Positions 42,163 through 51,321 of a stretch of DNA of 64,000 bases are shown here, piece by piece. The position numbers were made by a program, and so were the translations under genes. The stretch is from Streptomyces sp. A3M-1-3 (GTDB taxonomy: Bacteria; Actinomycetota; Actinomycetes; Streptomycetales; Streptomycetaceae): NCBI RefSeq assembly GCF_024213665.1, contig NZ_JANAVP010000010.1:1-64000 (forward strand). The letters run 5' to 3'. A model generated the notes under the pieces. The model ran no database searches. It was not told the DNA's origin and saw nothing but the letters and a program-made list of their open reading frames with translations. Within the stretch, counting starts at the first letter, position 1. Each line of letters opens with the position of its first letter.

Positions 42163-44685
42163 TCACCTCGCGTTCGAGCCAGGACGCCGTACCCGTGGAA
42201 GCGACAGTTCGAACCACACCGTCTTGCCGGCGCCGGTCCTGCTGGTGCCCCACTCCCGCGCCAGCGCGCTCACCACCCGCAGCCCGCGCCCCGATTCCGC
42301 CTCCGCTCCCGCGCTGAGCAGGGTCGGCAGGGTGTGGTCGTCGTCCTCCACCTCGCAGAGCAGCGTGCCGGTGCGGACCAGCCGCAGCTCCACATGGCGG
42401 CTGTGCGCGTGGCGCAGGGCGTTGGTGACGACCTCGCCCGCCAGCAGGGCCGCTGTCTCGGCCACCTCCTCCAGCCCCCAGTCGTCCAGCTGGGCAGCGA
42501 CCAGCCGGCGCGCCCGGCCCGCCTCGCGCGGGTCGATGGCGAGCTGGAACCGGGCCACGTCCTCGGGCGCGATGCCGGTGAGGCGGGCCATCAGCAGCGC
42601 CACGTCGTCCTTGCGGCCGCCGCGGCCCTCAATCCAATGAGACGCAGCGAGGGCGCGGATGATGGTGTCGCAGGCGTCGTCCATGGAGGCCGCGGGATGG
42701 GCGGCCGACTCGCAGAGCGTCGCGAGCCCGACGCCGATGTCCTCGCCACGTACCTCGACCAGGCCGTCGGTGCACATCACCAGCCGGTCGCCGGGCGCGA
42801 CGGGCACCCGTACCGACTCGAAGGGCACCCCGCCGACCCCGATCGGCGCTCCGGTCGGCAGCTCCAGCAGCTCGCTGCGGCCGTCCTCGGCGCGTACCAG
42901 GACTGGCGGGATGTGGCCGGCGTTGGCGATCTGCAGCTCGCCGGCGATCGGGTCGTAGACCGCGTACAGACAGGTGGCCAGATAGTGCTCGCCGAGCCGC
43001 TGCGCCAGGTCGTCGAGGTTGCGCAGGAGCTGTGCGGGCGGCAGGTCAAGCGCGGCCATGGTCTGTACTGCCGTACGCAACTGGCCCATCATCGCGGCGG
43101 AGTTGAGGCCGTGTCCCATGACGTCACCCACCACCAGCGCGGTGCGCGAGCCGGGCAGCTTGACCGAGTCGAACCAGTCGCCGCCGACTCGCCCGAGCAG
43201 CGTGCCGGGCAGGTAGCGGGTCGCCGTGTCGCAGCCCGCCATCTGCGGGATGACCTGCGGGAGCATGCTGTCCTGGAGGGTCTCGGCGACGCTCTCCTGG
43301 TAGGTGTACATGCGCGCATTGTCAAGCACGAGCCCGGCGCGGGCGGCGAGTTCGGCCCCGGTGACCCGGTCCATGTCGTTGAAGACGGGCCGCTCCGCGT
43401 GCCGCAGCAGGATCATGAATCCCAGCACGACGTTGCGCGCCTTGAGCGGCACGACCAGCATGGAGCGGTTGTTGATCAGCGGACGGATGTCGCGCTTCTC
43501 GAACTGCGAGGCGATGGCGTCGCCCATCTGCTCGCTGATGCGGGGCACGAGCACCGGCTCGCCCGTCGTCATGCACTGGAAGAACGGGGTGTGCACCGGG
43601 AAGGGCATGGACTCGCCGACCGGCACCACATCGTCCCACCGGCCCGGTTCGTCGACGTGCTCGACGGCGACCCGGTGCCACATCGTGGTGGCGTCCGGCG
43701 GTCCGGCGGGGAAGCCTTCGCCCGCGATGACCTGTTCGCGCAGATAGGTGCCGGCCACATCGGTGAACCGGGGCACGACGGCCGCGCTGACCTCCTGGAT
43801 CGTACGGGCGAGGTCGAGCGAGGAACCGATGCGGCCGCTGACCTCGTTGAGGAATTCGAGGCGCTCGCGCACGGCCGCGTACTCGAGGTCCTGTTCGACG
43901 TCGGCGGCTTCAAAGTCCTGCCCCGCCTCGACGGCCTCGACGGCCAGACGCCGCCGCGCCCTGCGCTCGGCCCTCCTCGGCACACCCCAGTCGGGGGTGA
44001 CCGGCACCCGGTCGTGCCGACTGAACTCCAGGACCGGATAACCCAGTTCAAGGATCTGCGAGACGATGCGGGAACTCTCGCCGACGCTCATGCTGGGCAG
44101 GATCTCGGGTAGCCGGCGGGCGAGTTCGTCGAAGCCGGGGAACTCGGTGTGCAGCGCGAAGCCCGGCGCGATGCGCTCCAGGGAATCGCCGTCGAGTTCC
44201 TCGTCCCGGTGCAGGCGGTCCGCGTCCGCGGCGAGTACGAGCAGCCGTCCGGGCCCCGGCCCGATCAGCGGGTAGGCCCACCACAGGACGTCGATCCGCT
44301 CGCGTCCGGACTCCGACAGCCGGGCCCGGCCGGCCGCGGGGTAGGAGGTGCGGCCGCCCAGCGAGGCTTCGAGGTCCGGCCCGAACTCGCGGGCGGAGTC
44401 GTACGTTTCGTACGCTCCCCGGGCCCGCGCCGGCGCGACCCCGACCGCCTCGGCCACCTCTGCCGCCGCGTTCGCCTCCGCCGCCTCGTTGAGTGGCCCG
44501 GAGACCGGCAGCAGCTCGACGGCGGGCTGCCCGACGGCCTCCTCCTTGGAGCGGCCGAACAACCGCCGCGCACCCGTGCTCCAGTGCGAGACCAGGCCGT
44601 CGCCGTCCACGACGACCACGGCAAGCGGAATCCGGCCGGCCACTTCGCGCCGCCGCGGCAGGCCCGTCGGAATGCCCCTGTCCAT
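42163..44685 (-). CDS. Multidomain PAS-GAF-PP2C/SpoIIE phosphatase with HATPase domain
   Basis: The 840-residue protein begins with a PAS domain (IPLAVVVVDGDGLVSHWSTG, about residues 20-70), has a GAF domain in the middle (about 275-450: LNEVSGRIGSSLDLARTIQE and ISEQMGDAIASQFEKRDIR), then a SpoIIE/PP2C domain (GRVGGDWFDSVKLPGSRTA, VGDVMGHGLNSAAMM, MCTDGLVEVRGEDIG). The C-terminal HATPase_c anti-sigma-type kinase domain has LLAGEVVTNALRHAHS and SGRGLRVVSALAREWG. It can both phosphorylate and dephosphorylate partner-switch proteins and probably senses a small ligand. It follows the MFS gene by 157 bases. Confidence 0.9.
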   Translation of the reverse strand: MDRGIPTGLPRRREVAGRIPLAVVVVDGDGLVSHWSTGARRLFGRSKEEAVGQPAVELLPVSGPLNEAAEANAAAEVAEAVGVAPARARGAYETYDSAREFGPDLEASLGGRTSYPAAGRARLSESGRERIDVLWWAYPLIGPGPGRLLVLAADADRLHRDEELDGDSLERIAPGFALHTEFPGFDELARRLPEILPSMSVGESSRIVSQILELGYPVLEFSRHDRVPVTPDWGVPRRAERRARRRLAVEAVEAGQDFEAADVEQDLEYAAVRERLEFLNEVSGRIGSSLDLARTIQEVSAAVVPRFTDVAGTYLREQVIAGEGFPAGPPDATTMWHRVAVEHVDEPGRWDDVVPVGESMPFPVHTPFFQCMTTGEPVLVPRISEQMGDAIASQFEKRDIRPLINNRSMLVVPLKARNVVLGFMILLRHAERPVFNDMDRVTGAELAARAGLVLDNARMYTYQESVAETLQDSMLPQVIPQMAGCDTATRYLPGTLLGRVGGDWFDSVKLPGSRTALVVGDVMGHGLNSAAMMGQLRTAVQTMAALDLPPAQLLRNLDDLAQRLGEHYLATCLYAVYDPIAGELQIANAGHIPPVLVRAEDGRSELLELPTGAPIGVGGVPFESVRVPVAPGDRLVMCTDGLVEVRGEDIGVGLATLCESAAHPAASMDDACDTIIRALAASHWIEGRGGRKDDVALLMARLTGIAPEDVARFQLAIDPREAGRARRLVAAQLDDWGLEEVAETAALLAGEVVTNALRHAHSRHVELRLVRTGTLLCEVEDDDHTLPTLLSAGAEAESGRGLRVVSALAREWGTSRTGAGKTVWFELSLPRVRRPGSNAR

Positions 44686-44842
44686 GGGTGGGAGGCTCCT
44701 TCCCCGCGGTAAGATCTGCGACTCCTTCCACCACGGTACGGCCCTGCGCGCGCCGCCCGCCGGGCAACGCACGAATAGGTGGTGCGCCCGCGCGCGGGGG
44801 CCCAGCCACCCGAACGGGAACCGCGTACCGGTGAGTACCGGT

Positions 44843-47308
44843 TCAGTCCTCGTGGCCCAGCTGGAGGTCCCGTTCGGTGCGCCCACCACCCGCCACCTGG
44901 AGCACTGTGGCCACGGGCGGATAGCCCGCGGCGATCACCGTGTACTCGCCCGACGAAAGGTCGACGAAGCGGAATGCCCCGTCCGGCCCCGTGGTCAGCG
45001 TGTCGACGACATTGCCGGCGGCGTCGAGCAGGGTGACCCGGGCGTCCTCGACCGGCCGTCCACCGCTCGCCCGGACCGTACCGCGCAGCACGGCTCCGCC
45101 CGCCAGTTCGATGTCCTGCCGGGTCTCCCGGGAGGACTGCACGCTCACGGGGAGCGCGGCGGGGCGGAAGGCGGGGGCGCTGGCGGCCAGGGTGTACTCC
45201 CCCGCTACGAGTTCCGTCATCACATAGCCGCCCTCGCGCCCGCTGCGGGTCGTCGCGACGACGTCTCCGCGTACGTCGGTGAGCGTGACGGCGGCGTCCC
45301 TGACCGGAGTGCCGTCCGCCGTGACGACGGATCCGGCGAGCCGGCCGGCCCCGCCGAGCACCACGTCGAGGTCCACGGGCCGTTCGCCCACGGTGACGCT
45401 TACGGCCTGCGGCTGGTGGCCGCCGGCCGCCGCGATCAGGACGTACGAGCCGGAGCCGGGCACGCTCAGCGCGTACCGCCCGTCCTCGCCGCTGGCGCCG
45501 CGCCCGATCTGCTGCCCGGAGACGTCGATGAGGGTGAGCGCGGCGCGCGGCACCGAACTGCCGTCGTGGTGCTGCACCGTGCCGCAGACGGGCACGCCCG
45601 CCGAGTACCCGGAGCCGTGTCCGGTGCCGTTCCCGGAGCTGCTGCCGGTGTTGTTGCCGGCGCCGCTGCCGGGGTCCGGGCCGCGCCCGGCGCGTGCGTG
45701 CGGGATGGATGTGGGTTCGGCGGCGGGGGCGTTGTGGGACACCAGCGGTTTCTCCTTGAGGAAGAAGGCGAGCAGAAGGCCGAGGCCGAGCACCGGCACG
45801 AGGTAGAGGAAGATCCGCGGCATGGCGTCGGCATAGGCCTGGATGTAGCCGTCGCGCAGGGCGGGCTCCATGGCGTGGACCATCTGCGGGGTGATCGACT
45901 CGGGGGACGGCAGGCCCGCGCCCGACGGCAGTCGCTCCGCGAGCGCGTCGGTGAGCCGGTCGGCGAACAGCGTGCCGAAGACGGCGGCGCCGACGCTGCC
46001 GCCGATCTGCCGGAAGTAGTTGTTGGTGCTGGTCGCGGCGCCCAGGTCGGCCGGGTCGACGGCGTTCTGGACGGCGAGGACGAGTACGGGCATCACCAGG
46101 CCGATGCCGGTACCCAGCACCGCCATCCAAATGCTGTACTCCAGACGTGGCGTACCGGCCTCCAGGCCCGACAGCAGCCACATGCCTACCGCCGCGACCG
46201 CACTGCCGATGACCGGATACGCCTTGTAGCGGCCGGTCTTGCTGATCAGCTGCCCGGATACGACCGAGGCGATGACGATGCCGCCCATCATCGGAAGCAT
46301 CAGCAGCCCCGACTCGGTGGCGCTCGCGCCGTCGGCCATCTGCAGGAAGGTCGGCAGATAGCTGGCCGCGCCGAACAGCGCCACGCCGATCACCGCCCCG
46401 ACGACAGCGGTGATGTTGAAGACCGAGTCGCGGAACAGCCGCAGCGGAATGATCGGTTCGGGCGCGTAGTGCTCGACGACCACGAAGAGGAGGGTCGTTC
46501 CGAGGGCTCCGGCGCCGAGCCCGAGGATGACCCGCGAGTCCCAGTCGTACTCCGTACCGCCCCAACTGGTCAGCAGCACCAGGCAGGTGGAGGCGGCGGC
46601 CATCAGGACCGCACCCACCACGTCGAGGCGGGCCCGGGTCCGCGGCTTCGGGAGTTTCAGTACGACGGCGATGAGGACCAGGGTGACCAGGCCGAAGGGG
46701 ATGTTGAGGTAGAAGCACCAGCGCCAGGAGGCGTGGTCGGTGAAGAAGCCGCCGAGCAGCGGTCCGGCCACCGAGGCGAGTCCGAAGGCGGCACCGATCA
46801 GTCCCATGAACCGGCCGCGCTCCCGTGGCGGGACGATGTCCGCCATGATCGCCTGGACGCCGATCATCAGCCCGCCGCCGCCGACGCCCTGGACGGCCCG
46901 GAAGGCGATCAGCTGGTCCATGGTCCGGGACCAGCCGGCGAGCGCGGAGCCGATGACGAAGACGACGATCGCGAACTGGAAGACGCTCTTGCGACCGAAG
47001 AGGTCGCCCAGCTTTCCGTAGACGGGCAGGGCGACGGTCGAGGCGAGGAGGTACGAGGTGACCGCCCAGGACATCTTGTCCAGGCCGTGCAGCTCACCGA
47101 CGATTTTCGGCAGTGCGGTGGCGATGATCATCTGGTCGAGCGCCGCTAGCAGCAGCGTGAGCATCAGCCCGAAGAAGACCATCCGCAGCCGGAACGGACT
47201 GAGCGTTCCGTCGGCGGACGCGGGGGCGGCCGACGGCGGGGCCCCTTCGGCTGCGGCGGGAGCGGGCGCACCGGCCCGCTCCTCCTTCACCAGAGTGATC
47301 CCGCCCAC
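44843..47308 (-). CDS. MFS drug exporter (DHA2/EmrB) with three C-terminal regulatory-like repeats
   Basis: The 821-residue protein is an EmrB/QacA-type major facilitator with about 14 helices, seen in [20 protein letters not shown] and [14 protein letters not shown]. The antiporter motif is [10 protein letters not shown]. The C-terminal 250 residues hold a Gly/Ser linker and three carboxypeptidase-regulatory-like (CarboxypepD_reg) repeats of about 80 residues, each with a [13 protein letters not shown] or [13 protein letters not shown] type strand-turn. Start GTG 47308 is chosen for GGGGAG six bases upstream. No regulator gene lies beside it. Confidence 0.88.
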   Translation of the reverse strand: MGGITLVKEERAGAPAPAAAEGAPPSAAPASADGTLSPFRLRMVFFGLMLTLLLAALDQMIIATALPKIVGELHGLDKMSWAVTSYLLASTVALPVYGKLGDLFGRKSVFQFAIVVFVIGSALAGWSRTMDQLIAFRAVQGVGGGGLMIGVQAIMADIVPPRERGRFMGLIGAAFGLASVAGPLLGGFFTDHASWRWCFYLNIPFGLVTLVLIAVVLKLPKPRTRARLDVVGAVLMAAASTCLVLLTSWGGTEYDWDSRVILGLGAGALGTTLLFVVVEHYAPEPIIPLRLFRDSVFNITAVVGAVIGVALFGAASYLPTFLQMADGASATESGLLMLPMMGGIVIASVVSGQLISKTGRYKAYPVIGSAVAAVGMWLLSGLEAGTPRLEYSIWMAVLGTGIGLVMPVLVLAVQNAVDPADLGAATSTNNYFRQIGGSVGAAVFGTLFADRLTDALAERLPSGAGLPSPESITPQMVHAMEPALRDGYIQAYADAMPRIFLYLVPVLGLGLLLAFFLKEKPLVSHNAPAAEPTSIPHARAGRGPDPGSGAGNNTGSSSGNGTGHGSGYSAGVPVCGTVQHHDGSSVPRAALTLIDVSGQQIGRGASGEDGRYALSVPGSGSYVLIAAAGGHQPQAVSVTVGERPVDLDVVLGGAGRLAGSVVTADGTPVRDAAVTLTDVRGDVVATTRSGREGGYVMTELVAGEYTLAASAPAFRPAALPVSVQSSRETRQDIELAGGAVLRGTVRASGGRPVEDARVTLLDAAGNVVDTLTTGPDGAFRFVDLSSGEYTVIAAGYPPVATVLQVAGGGRTERDLQLGHED

Positions 47309-47540
47309 GTGCTGCTCCCCTCGTCGCGCCTGCGCCGCCGACCTTTGTCGCATTACGCGAGAAGCGGGAGCAAGCGAGACGTTTCGCCACAGCACGGCAC
47401 GGGCAGGACGCCAACTGCCCTGCGGGGAGCGCCCGTCCGGCGCTCATCAGCGGGTTTCCCGCGGCGCGGAACGCACCCGTCGCGTCATGGCGCCGCGGAA
47501 AGGATCACCCGAACCGGTGAGCACCGGGGCGCCAGTCACG

Positions 47541-47606
47541 AGTCAACCGACAGGTCAACCGGGGGTCAACCGGGGTGTCGACCGAGGGTCGCGCGAGGGG
47601 TCAACG
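47541..47606. repeat. Six imperfect 11-base direct repeats
   Basis: Starting at 47541, the sequence can be read as six 11-base units: AGTCAACCGAC, AGGTCAACCGG, GGGTCAACCGG, GGTGTCGACCG, AGGGTCGCGCG and AGGGGTCAACG. The first three share GTCAACCG exactly one helical turn apart. The array is 233-298 bases upstream of the MFS start and touches the 3' end of the SRPBCC gene (stop at 47601). It could be a binding array for a SARP/OmpR-type activator or similar. Confidence 0.6.
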
Positions 47607-48044
47607 CTCCATCTCGGCGGCGAGCTTGGCGAGCACCGCGTCGTAGATGCGGCCAAGTCCCTTGGGCGCGAAGGTGCGCTCGAAGAAGCCGCCGATGCCG
47701 CCGGCGCCGTCCCACACGGTGGTGACGACGGCCTTCGACTTGCCCTCCCCCGCGGGGGTGACGGTCCAGGTGGTCACCATGGAGGAGTTCCGGTCCTTCT
47801 CGACCAGCTGCCCTTCGGTCGGCTCGGTGACCTCGAGCAGGCAGTCGCGGATCCGCTTGCTCGTCGCCTGGAGCTTCCAGTGGACGAGCGTGCCCGCACC
47901 GTCGCCGCCCTCGCGCACCTCGTACTCGCTGAAGTGCTCGGGGAGCAGCTTGGCGCGGGTCCCGGTGTAGTCGGCCAGTGCGTCGAACACCTTCTCCGCG
48001 TCCGCCGCGATGATCCGCTCCGTGGTGGCCTCGACCTGCGCCAT
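47601..48044 (-). CDS. SRPBCC family protein
   Basis: The 147-residue product has the SRPBCC (START-like) fold pattern: an opening MAQVEATTERIIAADAEKVF strand and helix, EHFSEYEVREGGDGAGT, VHWKLQATSKRIR and a long C-terminal helix LGRIYDAVLAKLAAEMER. It binds an unknown hydrophobic ligand. The ATG at 48044 is chosen because AGGACAGGC precedes it. It is divergent from the radical SAM remnant across the LexA box at 48146-48157, so SOS control of this gene is possible as well. Its 3' end overlaps the 11-base repeat array. Confidence 0.8.
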   Translation of the reverse strand: MAQVEATTERIIAADAEKVFDALADYTGTRAKLLPEHFSEYEVREGGDGAGTLVHWKLQATSKRIRDCLLEVTEPTEGQLVEKDRNSSMVTTWTVTPAGEGKSKAVVTTVWDGAGGIGGFFERTFAPKGLGRIYDAVLAKLAAEMER

Positions 48045-48145
48045 GCCTGTCCTCCAGGACTCGTAGTAGCTAGTGGTGAGGGGGTCGCGGCAAGCCAACC
48101 ACCTGGAGCACGGCCGCCCAAATCCGGGTCCTCGCACGATCAAGG

Positions 48146-48157
48146 GAACATGTGTTC
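48146..48157. promoter_or_regulatory. LexA (SOS) box
   Basis: GAAC-ATGT-GTTC is a perfect inverted repeat with a four-base centre. It fits the actinobacterial and Bacillus-type SOS box (CGAAC-N4-GTTCG), although the flanking bases are G and T here. It is 33 bases upstream of the radical SAM gene start. In mycobacteria Rv2578c-type radical SAM genes are, to my knowledge, in the LexA regulon, which supports the call. Confidence 0.7.
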
Positions 48158-48189
48158 TATTCTGTGGCCAGTGCTACCGCGGAGGCGCC

Positions 48190-48889
48190 ATGCGCTGGGA
48201 CAATCTGGCCGAAAACCAGCCTGCACCAATGCCGGGCTCGCCCGCCGCGCTCTTCGGGGCGGACGCGGTCGTCACCCGGACGTTCGACACGCCCGAGTTC
48301 CGCCGACCACGCGAACCCGTTCTCCATCCTCACCAAGGGCACGCTGATCCTGCGCGATCTCGACCTGCTCCAGCAGGCCGCCGAGGTCACCGACGTCGGC
48401 ATCTCCGTCTCCGTCGGCTTCATCGACAGCGCCCTGTGGCGCACGGTCGAGCCGGGCACGCCCTCGCCCGAGCGCCGCCTCGACGTCGTCCGCGCGCTCA
48501 CCGAGGCCGGCATCGGCTGCGGGGTGCTGATGGCCCCGGTGATCCCCTTCCTCGGCGACTCGCCCGACCAGCTGCGCGCGACGGTGCGCGCGATCGCCGC
48601 CTCCGGCGCCACCTCGGTGACACCGCTCGTACTCCATCTGCGGCCCGGTGCGCGCGAATGGTTCATGGCCTGGCTGGCCGAACACCATCCGTATCTCGTA
48701 CGCCGGTACGAACGGCTGTACGCCGCGGGGGCCTACGCGCCCAAGTGGTACCAGCGCCGGATCACCCGCCAAGTGCATGAACTGGCAACCGAGTTCGGTA
48801 TCGTCCCGTCCCGGCGGGGTGTCGCGCGGCGGATACCGGCCACGCCGGAGCCGGAGTTCACCGAGCCGACTCAGCTCACCCTCCTCTGA
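48190..48889 (+). pseudogene. Rv2578c-family radical SAM protein with core deleted
   Basis: The gene starts MRWDNLAENQPAPMPGSPAA and reads FGADAVVTRTFDTPEFR, as in the Rv2578c family. At about 48304 it jumps frame to DHANPFSILTKGTLILRDLD, then VGISVSVGFIDSALWRTVEP and VLMAPVIPFLGDSPDQ, ending in QVHELATEFGIVPSRRG. Intact relatives have about 100 residues between these parts, containing the CxxxCxxC that binds the 4Fe-4S cluster. All of that is gone and the join is out of frame. The gene is under a LexA box and was probably DNA-damage-inducible before the loss. The protein cannot be a radical SAM enzyme. Confidence 0.85.
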
Positions 48890-48957
48890 CGTCACCAAAT
48901 CGGGCCAATTCTCTGCAGAACGCCTCCTTCTGGGCACGGATTCCTGGACGATGCGGC

Positions 48958-48981
48958 CTGGGCTGTGGGCCCACAGCCCAG
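48958..48981. promoter_or_regulatory. 24-base perfect palindrome upstream of the TAP-like hydrolase
   Basis: Bases 48958-48981 form a perfect palindrome centred on GGGCCC (CTGGGCTGTGGG and its complement). It ends 23 bases before the hydrolase ATG. It could be an operator. It could also be an RNA hairpin that stops the upstream radical SAM transcript, although the stem then lacks a loop. An operator for an unidentified dimeric regulator is the more likely reading. Confidence 0.6.
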
Positions 48982-49004
48982 CACCCTGTCGGCCGGGAGG
49001 CCCT

Positions 49005-50588
49005 ATGAAGAAGCGCGCAGCAGTTCTGTTCGGCGTCGCCGCGGTGATGGCGGGGACGGTCACAGCCGTTCCGTCCGCCGCGAGCACCGGCCCGGCAGCG
49101 CCGCGCACCGCCCTCAAGTGGACGAACTGCTCCACGAAGACCTATCCGACACTCCAGTGCTCCTCGGTCGCGGTCCCCCTGGACCACGCCCGCCCGAAGG
49201 GCAAGAAGATCACCCTCGCGCTGTCGCGGGTCCGGCACACCGCCGCGAAGTCGCAGGGCCCGCTGCTGGTCAACCCGGGCGGACCGGGTGGCAGCGGCCT
49301 CACGCTGGCCGGCTTCGTCGCCTCCTCGCTGCCCAAGGAGGTCGCGGCACAGTACGACGTGGTCGGCTTTGACCCGCGCGGCGTGGGGAAGAGCGAGCCG
49401 GCGCTGCACTGCGGGCCCGGCCACGCCGCGCCGGTCCGGCCGGGCTCCGTACCGCGCAGCATCGCCGAGGAGCGGGCCAACCTCGACCGGGTCCAGTCCT
49501 TCGCGCGGGCCTGCGCCGGCCGGCACGGCGGTCTGCTGAAGCACATCGACACGGTGAGCACGGCCAAGGACCTGGACTACATCCGGCACGCGCTGGGCGC
49601 ACCGCGGATCAACTACTTCGGCTACTCGTACGGCACCTATCTCGGCGCCGTGTACGCCAAGCTCTTCCCGCAGCGGGTACGGCGGGTGGTGCTCGACTCG
49701 GTCGTCGACCCGGGCGGCGTCTGGTACGACGCCAACCTTGCGCAGAACTACGCCTTCGACGCCCGGCACAAGGCGTTCATGGCGTGGGTCGCCCGGCACG
49801 ACAGTACGTACGGGCTCGGCTCCAACCCCGCGACGGTCGAGGCGAAGTGGTACCGCATGCGCTCGGCCGTGGGGAAGAACCCGGCCGGCGGGAAGGTCGG
49901 CCCGTCGGAGCTGGAGGACACCTTCATGCCCGGCGGCTACTTCAACGGCTACTGGCCGTATCTGGCCGAGGCGTTCGCCGCGTACACGAAGGCAGAGAAG
50001 GACGAGGCCCCGCTGGTCGAGGCGTACGAGAACTTCGCCGCCGTCGACGCGGCGGGAGAGAACGGCTACAGCGTCTACGCCGCGGTGCAGTGCCGGGACG
50101 CCGCCTGGCCGCGAAACTGGAACACCTGGCGCCGGGACATGTGGCATGCGCACGCTAAGGCGCCCTTCATGACCTGGAACAACGCCTGGTACAACGCCCC
50201 GTGCGCCTCCTGGAGCACCAGGTCACTCACCCCGCCGGACGTCTCGAACGCCTCACTGCCGCCGGTGCTGCTGTTCCAGGCGACCGACGACGCGGCGACG
50301 CCGTACGAAGGCGCCGCCCGCGTACACCGCAAACTGCGCGGCTCCAGCCTGGTGGTCGAGCAGGGCGGCGGCAACCACGGCATCTCACTGAGCGGAAACG
50401 CCTGCCTGGACCGCTACCTGGCGGACTACCTGGCCACCGGCACGGTGCCGCGCGCCAGCGCGGGCGGAGCGGACGCGGTCTGCGACGCCCTGCCCGAACC
50501 GAAGCCGCTCCCGGCAACAAAGGCGGCCACGGGCACCGGCCGCACGGGAGGTGCCACCCTGCACGGGCTGCTCGGCTTCAGGTCCTGA
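49005..50588 (+). CDS. Secreted alpha/beta hydrolase (TAP-like tripeptidyl aminopeptidase)
   Basis: The 527-residue protein starts with a Sec-type signal (MKKRAAVLFGVAAVMAGTVT and AVPSAAS; cleavage likely near residue 27). The alpha/beta hydrolase core includes VNPGGPGGSG (oxyanion hole), VGFDPRGVGKSEPALHC, the nucleophile elbow YFGYSYGTYLG and the TAP-like C-terminal domain with LLFQATDDAATPYEGAA and GGGNHGISLSGN. Such enzymes are secreted tripeptidyl aminopeptidases in Streptomyces. Start ATG 49005 has GGGAGG upstream. It stands alone. The 24-base palindrome upstream could be its regulator site. Confidence 0.88.
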   Translation: MKKRAAVLFGVAAVMAGTVTAVPSAASTGPAAPRTALKWTNCSTKTYPTLQCSSVAVPLDHARPKGKKITLALSRVRHTAAKSQGPLLVNPGGPGGSGLTLAGFVASSLPKEVAAQYDVVGFDPRGVGKSEPALHCGPGHAAPVRPGSVPRSIAEERANLDRVQSFARACAGRHGGLLKHIDTVSTAKDLDYIRHALGAPRINYFGYSYGTYLGAVYAKLFPQRVRRVVLDSVVDPGGVWYDANLAQNYAFDARHKAFMAWVARHDSTYGLGSNPATVEAKWYRMRSAVGKNPAGGKVGPSELEDTFMPGGYFNGYWPYLAEAFAAYTKAEKDEAPLVEAYENFAAVDAAGENGYSVYAAVQCRDAAWPRNWNTWRRDMWHAHAKAPFMTWNNAWYNAPCASWSTRSLTPPDVSNASLPPVLLFQATDDAATPYEGAARVHRKLRGSSLVVEQGGGNHGISLSGNACLDRYLADYLATGTVPRASAGGADAVCDALPEPKPLPATKAATGTGRTGGATLHGLLGFRS

Positions 50589-50619
50589 CCCGCACGCCGA
50601 CGGGTGCGTGAGCTTGGGC

Positions 50620-50930
50620 GTGACGGAGAACCGACTCACCCACATCTCCGCACCCGTCGACGTCGCCCCCGGCAATGGGTACAGCCTGCCTCGCGGCGGC
50701 CGGCGCCACTTTCGACGACGTGGTAAAGCGGACCTTTCTCGTCACCGATATCGCCCACCTCTCGGCCGTCCGTACCGCGCGCGACGAGGTCATCGACACG
50801 CAGCGCCCACCGGCCAGTTCGGCCGTCCAGGTCGCAGCAACCGTTCCGCCCCGAACTGCTGGTGGAGATCGAGGCGTTCGCGATCGCGGGCCAGCATCTC
50901 GACGCGGCAGGCCGGCGGCCCGTGTCGCGG
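50620..50930 (+). pseudogene. RidA/YjgF family protein, internally deleted and frameshifted
   Basis: A GTG at 50620 starts MTENRLTHISAPVDVAPGNG, a RidA-type opening. At about 50684 the frame jumps to LAAAGATFDDVVKRTFLVTD, then DIAHLSAVRTARDEVID. About 40 residues of a normal RidA (the first helix and strand after GYSHA) are missing. A second shift near 50840 leads to FRPELLVEIEAFAIAG, the typical RidA ending. RidA proteins hydrolyse reactive enamines and imines; this copy cannot. It is 31 bases after the hydrolase gene. Frameshift plus deletion argue against sequencing error alone. Confidence 0.8.
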
Positions 50931-50964
50931 AGACGGGGGCCGCCGGTGTCATGCGGGGAAAGCG

Positions 50965-51291
50965 TCAGGCGGCTGCGTCTTCGCGGCCCCTGCGGGTGCG
51001 GCGGTGGAAGATCTCGTCAAAGGTGGTGCGGGCGCCGGCCGGGTCGACGTAATGCATGGCCAGCAGGGCGGCGATGACGGCTCCTACGAGGTCGTTGTGG
51101 ATCTCGTCCCAGCCGTGTTCGTCGCCGCAGGTGGTGAGGCCCTTCAGGCCGTGGAGGGCGTGCATGGCGTCGCCGGCCTCCTCCGCTACCTTGCCGATCT
51201 GGAGGCTTTTCAGCTCTTCGTCGGGGAGGTGTTCGCCAGCCTTGCGGCAGACGGCAGAGAGCTTCTCGATGTTGTCCCACAGGGCGTCCAT
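50965..51291 (-). CDS. MazG-like nucleotide pyrophosphohydrolase family protein
   Basis: The 108-residue product is a small helical protein of the MazG-like group. KVAEEAGDAMHALHGLKGLT carries the acidic EEAGD helix, and a second helix has DEIHNDLVGAVIAALLAMHY. MazG-type enzymes hydrolyse nucleoside triphosphates with Mg2+ bound by such Glu/Asp residues; the complete EExxE-x-ExxD pattern is not obvious here, so the activity is uncertain. Start ATG 51291 gives MDALWDNIEKLSAVCRKAGE. It follows the ugd fragment by 30 bases on the same strand and converges on the RidA remnant. Confidence 0.78.
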   Translation of the reverse strand: MDALWDNIEKLSAVCRKAGEHLPDEELKSLQIGKVAEEAGDAMHALHGLKGLTTCGDEHGWDEIHNDLVGAVIAALLAMHYVDPAGARTTFDEIFHRRTRRGREDAAA

Positions 51292-51321
51292 GACGGTCTC
51301 CGATCGATGGGTCGGGCAGGG

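Noticed and set aside
44348..47149. Rightward open frame of over 900 codons opposite the PP2C and MFS genes
   Set aside because: The translation is low-complexity shadow sequence; the opposite strand has conserved domains with good starts.
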